Assembly: GCA_903820035.1 (NCBI GenBank)
Contig: CAIJFT010000311.1
Span: 1-34,560, forward strand
Source: an uncultured Opitutia bacterium
Lineage (GTDB): Bacteria > Verrucomicrobiota > Verrucomicrobiia > Opitutales > Opitutaceae
Direction: 5' to 3'
DNA length: 34,560 nucleotides
Shown: one piece after another, positions 30,203 through 34,560 of the stretch
Numbering within the stretch: the first letter of the stretch is position 1
How the letters are laid out: the number at the start of each line of letters is the position of its first letter
Position numbers and translations under genes: made by a program
Notes under the pieces: generated by a model
The model's input: only the letters and a program-made list of their open reading frames with translations
What the model was told of the DNA's origin: nothing
The model's database searches: none

Positions 30203-31378
30203 TTACTTTTTCGCTTCCAGAGTGGGGGCCGGGGCCGGCGGCGCGGCTGCTTCGAAAAGCTCGTCCGCCTTCTGCGGCAGGCCGGTGAAGGAGAACTCGG
30301 CGATCTGGTAGGCGCGCTTCTGCATGAGCGCATTGATCGGAGCGGCACCGTCGCTGTGCGTCACGAAGGCGAACACGGGGCCGGCAGGAATCGTTTCAAA
30401 TTCCGGCGCGAGTGGCTTGTCGTCCTTCTTCTCTGCGCCGGGCTGGGTCGGGTCCTTTTTATCGTCCTTCTTCGCGAGATCGGCGACGCTGCCGAGCGCC
30501 GCGGGGCCGGTCTTGCCGTCGGCCGACGGCGCCACGGGCTTCAGTTTCTTTTCCTCGGGCTTGCGGCCGAGGGCAACGGTCACGGTCTTGTTGTCGAAGG
30601 TCGTGACCTTGAAGGTGCGGAGGTTGGCCTTGGCCGGCCCGATGCTTGCGTCGTCGGTGGCCGTAGTCTCCGAGAACCGGATCGTGCCGATCGAGCCCAG
30701 CAGGGCCGAAACTTTCTCCGCTTTGACCTTCTGGCCGGCGGGCGTCTTGTCCGCGGTCCACGCGTCGTCCTTCTTGGCGCGCGAGACGCTGATCGGGCCA
30801 CCTTCGGCAAACGGAATTTCGATCTTCGCGATGTCGTCGGCCTTCAGGCTGAGCAGCTCGGCGTTGGCCCAATTCTTGGCCTCGGTATCGAGCCAAGCGT
30901 TGAGGTTGGCGAGGTAGGCCTTGTTCTCGTCGCCGAAGCGGACGAAACGACCGCCGCCGGTCTCGGCGTTCTTGCCGAGGGTAAGCGTGACGACTGCTTT
31001 GTCGGCGGCGTCGAGCAGCTCGATCTTCGTGTCCTTGAACTCGAGGCGCGCGATGCGCTCGGGGTTACTGGTGACGAGGCGCTGCAGCTTGGCGTCGGTC
31101 AGGGTCCCGATGAAGCCGGACAGTTTGCCGAAGTCGGCGGGGAGGTCGTAGTAGGACGGAACGCGCCAGGTGCCATCGCTCTGGCGGACGAGTTCGATTT
31201 TTTTGCCCGCGTCGCTGAAGCGCAGCTTGACGGTCTTTTCGACGGCGGCGCGGTCAACAAGGGACTGGTCGATCCGGGCGTCGGATGATGGCGGCGGAGC
31301 GGGTCGGCGGGCGAGGAACGCGACGACGGACAGCGCGGCGAGCACGAGGACGGAGACGATGATGGTTTTGATTTTCAT
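30203..31378 (-). CDS. DUF4340 protein of the ABC cassette
   Basis: A 391-residue protein with one N-terminal membrane anchor or signal (MKIKTIIVSVLVLAALSVVA). It then shows the DUF4340 pattern: an extended-strand region with GKKIELVRQSDGTWRVPSYY, DLPADFGKLSGFIGTL, RLVTSNPERIARLEF and KIELLDAADKAVVTLTLGKN, NAWLDTEAKNWANAELLSL. A Lys/Asp-rich low-complexity stretch (KKDDKKDPTQPGAEKKDDK) lies in the C-terminal third. Such proteins are encoded behind GldG-like genes in Verrucomicrobiota and related phyla and probably sit in the periplasm bound to the inner membrane, working with the ABC complex; function unknown. The last gene before the terminator; starts 64 bases after the GldG-like stop. Confidence 0.82.
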   Translation of the reverse strand: MKIKTIIVSVLVLAALSVVAFLARRPAPPPSSDARIDQSLVDRAAVEKTVKLRFSDAGKKIELVRQSDGTWRVPSYYDLPADFGKLSGFIGTLTDAKLQRLVTSNPERIARLEFKDTKIELLDAADKAVVTLTLGKNAETGGGRFVRFGDENKAYLANLNAWLDTEAKNWANAELLSLKADDIAKIEIPFAEGGPISVSRAKKDDAWTADKTPAGQKVKAEKVSALLGSIGTIRFSETTATDDASIGPAKANLRTFKVTTFDNKTVTVALGRKPEEKKLKPVAPSADGKTGPAALGSVADLAKKDDKKDPTQPGAEKKDDKPLAPEFETIPAGPVFAFVTHSDGAAPINALMQKRAYQIAEFSFTGLPQKADELFEAAAPPAPAPTLEAKK

Positions 31379-31442
31379 CGCGGGAAACGGATGGAGTGGA
31401 GGAGCACGCGGAGTGGGTGGGAGGTGGTCTGGGGTGTCGGGA

Positions 31443-33350
31443 TCACTTCTTCCGGCTGCGGCTGAACCAGAAGCCGAGTACGCCGATGAACAACGGACCG
31501 GCGAGAAGGTTGATCACGAGCAGGCGGTTCTCGAGGCGGTCGATGTCCTCGCGGAGGGCGCGGCGGATTTCCCGGCGTTCGCCGCGCATCGTGGCCTGCT
31601 GTTTCTGGAATTCCTCGATGGCCTTGGTCATCTCCGGCGTTGCGATGAGGCGATTGCCTTCGCCCTTCTTACCCTGAAGCTCGGTCAACTTGGTTTGCAC
31701 CTGTTGCAGGCGCGTATCGAGTTCGGTGAGTTTGGCCTGATATTGCTTCTGGGCGGAGGCTTCCATCTTGCGCACGACATCGAAGGGGCGGAGCGAGGTG
31801 CCTTTGCCGCGGATGGTGATGAGATCCTGTGAACCGCCGAGGAACTCGATGGTATTGGCCGCGAAGGCCATGTTGTCGTTGAACGGCTCGGCGGCGGTTT
31901 GGCCGAAGAAGTTGAACTTGCGGACGCTGTAGTCGTCGAAGAGCCAGTCGGTGTCGGCGATGACGAAGAGCGTCGAGCTCGTCTTCGATTCCTTCAGCGC
32001 GTCGGCGACCTTCGGTTCCTCCTTCTTGGGCGCGTCCTTCTTCGTCGGGTCGTCCGCGGGCTTTTCATCCTTCGGCGCGCCGTCGGGGAAGGCCGATTTG
32101 AACTTGCCGGTCACGAGGGCGGCGATCGTCTTCTTGCCGCTGGCCGTGATTTGCTTCGCGATGTCGTCGGGTTGCGCAAACTGCAGCATCATGCTGGCGA
32201 TATCGCCCGTTTGCGCGGAGGTTTCGACGAGCGGGGTGAACGTGAGGGTGGATCCTTCCGTTTTCGCGATGCTGCCAGACTCGATAAACATCGCGGATTT
32301 CAGCTGGGCGGTGGGCAGGGATTTGGAATTAAAGGCTTCCGGGCCGCGGAGGCTGAGCCAGATGGGATAGCGGGCGACGCCGCCGCCGCCGGTCTGGACT
32401 TGGGTGGCGTTTTCGAGGTCACCGACGACTTTTTGCGCGTCGTATTGGACGCCGTAGGCGTTGAGGAGCGTGGGGAGGTCGCTCGAGACGTTTTGCGGCC
32501 CCTGGCCCATCATGGCCTGCTGTGGGTTGCTTTGGCGCTTGAAGTGTTGCGACGACGGATCGACGGCGAGGAAGACCGGCTTGCCGCCGAGGAGGAACTG
32601 ATCGATCGCGAATTGCAGCTTGGGGGCGAGGCCCTGCGGGTGGGCGATCATGAGGGCGTCCAGGCCGGCGGGCAGCTCGGTGGCGTTGGCGTCGACGCTG
32701 ATGATTTGGAACGACTGTTCGAGCTCGGCCATGACCATCTGGGACGGCTGCGGCTGACGGCGCATCATCATCATCATTTGCATCTCCTGCGGGTTGGTGC
32801 CCTGCAGCGGCAGACTCGTGATGAGGCCGAGCTTCCGCTTGTCGACCTGCTGTACGCTGTAGATCAGCTTCGAGAGGTCGTACTCAAGGAACTGTTCCCG
32901 TTGCGGGGTGAAGGCCGGGATCGCCTTCTGCTGGTCGGCCTGCGTGACCACGAGGCCGAAGAAAAATTGCTCGCCGCCCTGTTGCGCGACCTGCGGCGTG
33001 AGCCCGGAGGCGGTGGCTTTCTCCTCGTCGGGAGTGTCGGCGCGCGGATTGACGATGTTGAGCGTCAGCTTCCCTCGCGAGGCGCGGACGTACTGGCGCA
33101 ACATCTCCTGCACGCGGGCGGCGTAGTTCTTGTACGCGATCGGGAGGCCGTTGGCATCCTTTGAGAAATACAGGTCGATGGAGACGGACTCTTCGATCTT
33201 GCCGAGCATCTTGTTGGTGCCGGCGGACAGCGAGTAGATGGACTCGGCGGTCGCGTCGACCCGCACGGGTACTGAGGATGCGAGGTAATTGACCAAGACG
33301 AGGCCAACGAACAGGAGGACGATGGCGAGGGCTTTGCTTCCGGGTTTCAT
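31443..33350 (-). CDS. GldG-family ABC auxiliary protein
   Basis: A 635-residue membrane-anchored protein of the GldG/ABC-type uncharacterized transport family (PF09822). An N-terminal membrane helix (LAIVLLFVGLVLVNYLASSV) leads to VRVDATAESIYSLSAGTNKM and LGKIEESVSIDLYFSK, the family start. The middle is a periplasmic Rossmann-like region (LGLITSLPLQG, GLDALMIAHPQGL, AIDQFLLGGKPVFLAVDPSS). A second domain bears VIADTDWLFDD and AANTIEFLGGSQDLITIRGK. The C-terminus has a coiled coil (about 535-610) and a last membrane helix (LVINLLAGPLFIGVLGFWFS). A run MQMMMMMRR near residue 195 comes from five CAT triplets. Encoded between the permease (15 bases) and DUF4340. Gliding-type names do not prove motility here. 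Confidence 0.88.
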   Translation of the reverse strand: MKPGSKALAIVLLFVGLVLVNYLASSVPVRVDATAESIYSLSAGTNKMLGKIEESVSIDLYFSKDANGLPIAYKNYAARVQEMLRQYVRASRGKLTLNIVNPRADTPDEEKATASGLTPQVAQQGGEQFFFGLVVTQADQQKAIPAFTPQREQFLEYDLSKLIYSVQQVDKRKLGLITSLPLQGTNPQEMQMMMMMRRQPQPSQMVMAELEQSFQIISVDANATELPAGLDALMIAHPQGLAPKLQFAIDQFLLGGKPVFLAVDPSSQHFKRQSNPQQAMMGQGPQNVSSDLPTLLNAYGVQYDAQKVVGDLENATQVQTGGGGVARYPIWLSLRGPEAFNSKSLPTAQLKSAMFIESGSIAKTEGSTLTFTPLVETSAQTGDIASMMLQFAQPDDIAKQITASGKKTIAALVTGKFKSAFPDGAPKDEKPADDPTKKDAPKKEEPKVADALKESKTSSTLFVIADTDWLFDDYSVRKFNFFGQTAAEPFNDNMAFAANTIEFLGGSQDLITIRGKGTSLRPFDVVRKMEASAQKQYQAKLTELDTRLQQVQTKLTELQGKKGEGNRLIATPEMTKAIEEFQKQQATMRGERREIRRALREDIDRLENRLLVINLLAGPLFIGVLGFWFSRSRKK

Positions 33351-33365
33351 GGGTGGCGCGAAAGT

Positions 33366-34091
33366 TTAGCGTTCGAGGACGACGACGTTGAGGAAAAGCG
33401 AGAAGCCCATCAGCGAGAGGAAGAACAGCACGTCCTTTGGATCGATGATGCCCTTGGTGAAGGCGTCGAAGTGGGTGATGAAGCTGAAGTTCGCCAGAGC
33501 ATCGGCGAAGACCACCGGAAGCAGGCCCTCGAGCGTGTCGGTGAAGCTGCTGAAACCGAGGAACAGTAGCACGGCGCAGGCTCCGAGGCTGAGGACAAAG
33601 CTGATCACTTGGTTCTTAGTGAAGGCTGAGGTGAGGGCGCAGACGCCGAGGTAGCTGCCCGCCATGAGAATCGCGCCGAAGTAGGTTGTTGCGATCACGC
33701 CCCAGTCGGGGTTGCCGAGATAGCCGACGGTCATCGCCATCGGGAAGCTGAGCACAATGGCGAGGGCGAGAAAGGCCCAGCCGGCCAGAAACTTGCCGAG
33801 GACGGCCTCGAGGGTGGTGATCGGCAGCGTGAACAAGAGTTCGACGGTACCGGAGCGTTTTTCTTCGGACCAGAGGCGCATACCAACGGCCGGCACGATG
33901 AACATGAAGAGCCAGGGAAAGAACGTGAAGTAGCTCTCCATGCCCGCGACGCCGGCGCGGAAGAAGCCGCCGTAGCGCGAGAACGCGAGCGACACGGAGA
34001 TGACGAGGAACGCGATCAGGAACACGTACGCGACCGGCGAACGGAAATAGCCGAAGAACTCGCGTTTGAAGATCGGGGTGATTTGGCGCAT
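33366..34091 (-). CDS. ABC-2 type permease (GldF-like)
   Basis: A 241-residue integral membrane protein with six hydrophobic segments. It begins MRQITPIFKREFFGYFRSPV, the K-R-E-x-x-x-Y-F-x-S-P motif of ABC-2 permeases, and has GMRLWSEEKRSGTVELLFTL (about 72-91), the cytoplasmic coupling segment typical for GldF/NosY-like proteins. Later helices follow (VISFVLSLGACAVLLFLGF; DVLFFLSLMGFSLFLNVVVL). The start is the first ATG giving that N-terminus; nine extra residues upstream (34118) are part of the intergenic repeat. It pairs with the ATPase gene upstream and with the GldG-like gene 15 bases downstream. Substrate unknown. Confidence 0.92.
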   Translation of the reverse strand: MRQITPIFKREFFGYFRSPVAYVFLIAFLVISVSLAFSRYGGFFRAGVAGMESYFTFFPWLFMFIVPAVGMRLWSEEKRSGTVELLFTLPITTLEAVLGKFLAGWAFLALAIVLSFPMAMTVGYLGNPDWGVIATTYFGAILMAGSYLGVCALTSAFTKNQVISFVLSLGACAVLLFLGFSSFTDTLEGLLPVVFADALANFSFITHFDAFTKGIIDPKDVLFFLSLMGFSLFLNVVVLER

Positions 34092-34104
34092 GGCTTTGGG
34101 AAAG

Positions 34105-34247
34105 GACTGAGGGACCAAAAGACTAAAAGACTAAGGAACTAAGAGACCAAGAGACCGGGGTCCAAGGGACCAAGAATCAAAAGGAGTAAGAGTGCTCGGA
34201 GCGTCTCTTGGTCCTTTGGTCCGGTTTGGTCTCCTGGTTCGGTTTTT
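34105..34247. repeat. Purine-rich repeat element with imperfect inverted arms
   Basis: The gap between the ATPase and permease genes is filled with short degenerate direct repeats of the type GACYAARA on the left (34111-34182), and their complements, TTGGTCY, on the right (34203-34246). The best perfect arms are GACCAAGAGAC at 34145-34155 and GTCTCTTGGTC at 34203-34213. The fold would be a long imperfect hairpin inside the operon mRNA. No coding potential. Confidence 0.65.
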
Positions 34248-34248
34248 A

Positions 34249-34560
34249 TCAGATATCCCCGCGGGTCAGGTCGCGGAAGATTTCGTCGAGGCGGGCGCCT
34301 GGCTTGCGGGCGCGGAGACGCTCGGGCGTCTCGTCGGCGACCACCTTGCCTTGGGAGATGATGATCACCCGGTTGCAGATGGCGTCCACTTCCTCAAGGA
34401 TGTGGGTCGAAAGGATCACGGCCTTTTCGGTGGCCATGTTTTTGATCAGCGCACGGACCTCGTTCTTTTGGTTCGGGTCGAGGCCGTCGGTCGGTTCGTC
34501 GAGCACGAGCACCGCCGGATCATGCAGAATGGCTTGGGCGCAACCGACGCGCTGCTTGAA
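34249..34560 (-). CDS. ABC transporter ATP-binding protein (GldA-like), 5' part missing
   Basis: Only the C-terminal 103 residues are in the window; the frame is open to the edge. Visible from the edge: FKQRVGCAQAILHDP (end of the ABC signature, LS-x-G-F-K-Q-R type), Walker B AVLVLDEPTDGLDP with catalytic Glu, NEVRALIKNM, the H-switch STHILEEVDAICNRVIIISQ and GKVVADETPERL. This is the ABC-2 exporter ATPase type paired with GldF-like permeases. It stops at 34249, before the repeat element and the permease, so the cassette order on this strand is ATPase, permease, GldG-like, DUF4340. Confidence 0.93.
   Translation of the reverse strand, partial: FKQRVGCAQAILHDPAVLVLDEPTDGLDPNQKNEVRALIKNMATEKAVILSTHILEEVDAICNRVIIISQGKVVADETPERLRARKPGARLDEIFRDLTRGDI

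Noticed and set aside
32755-32785. CAT triplet run as a microsatellite locus
   Set aside because: Only five triplets, in frame inside the GldG-like gene as a Met run; noted there, not a separate element.
1-34560. CRISPR array, tRNA, rRNA, insertion sequence or prophage
   Set aside because: No regularly spaced direct repeats of CRISPR size, no tRNA/rRNA sequence recognised, and no transposase or integrase in any frame.

Overview
The window is high-GC bacterial DNA (strong G/C preference at third codon positions, few recognisable Shine-Dalgarno sites). The gene set points to Verrucomicrobiota, most likely an Opitutaceae-like lineage: a DUF1080 glycoside-family protein, a Tat-exported TIM-barrel sugar isomerase/epimerase, a PhoD-like phosphatase with a long N-terminal extension, an ABC-2/GldG/DUF4340 cassette and an NHL-repeat Tat protein. 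This assignment is inference from gene content; no rRNA or tRNA gene was seen.

Layout. (1) 1-5869: carbohydrate region with the end of a kelch mutarotase (NanM-like), a DapA/NanA-superfamily lyase, a DUF1080 protein, a polysaccharide deacetylase, an MFS transporter and a Tat-exported TIM-barrel isomerase. A strong terminator hairpin lies directly in front of the lyase. (2) 5993-10793: an odd Rossmann methyltransferase, a GntR-headed sugar-type regulator with a candidate operator, a UPF0173 hydrolase, an esterase, RpiB and a HAD phosphatase. (3) 10972-17870: an operon on the minus strand with a possible 38-residue leader ORF, a circularly permuted ATP-grasp ligase, an alpha-E protein with a poly-Gln tail, two transglutaminase-like proteins and DUF2126. 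This is the widespread, poorly understood peptide-ligase/transglutaminase system, with DUF2126 and its transglutaminase half encoded separately. (4) 18054-21648: an EamA transporter and a PhoD-like phosphatase.

(5) 21649-27026 is the most interesting part. An AT-rich control region with phased repeats precedes five plus-strand genes: three small secreted, mutually similar beta proteins sharing a W-x-L core, a PapD-like periplasmic Ig protein, and a 914-residue protein laid out as N-terminal Ig domains, a probable outer-membrane barrel and two C-terminal beta-sandwich domains. It looks like an unrecognised chaperone/usher-type surface-fibre system. The reading frames overlap (ATGA, TTGA), and two hairpins follow the first subunit gene, as expected where a major subunit is made in excess.

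(6) 27071-30202: an NHL-repeat Tat protein, a small helical protein translationally coupled to an SUI1-type initiation factor, and metF with a hairpin against its start codon. (7) 30203-34560: a GldA/GldF/GldG-like ABC export cassette with a DUF4340 protein, ending in a strong bidirectional terminator, with a purine-rich repeat element between the ATPase and permease genes.
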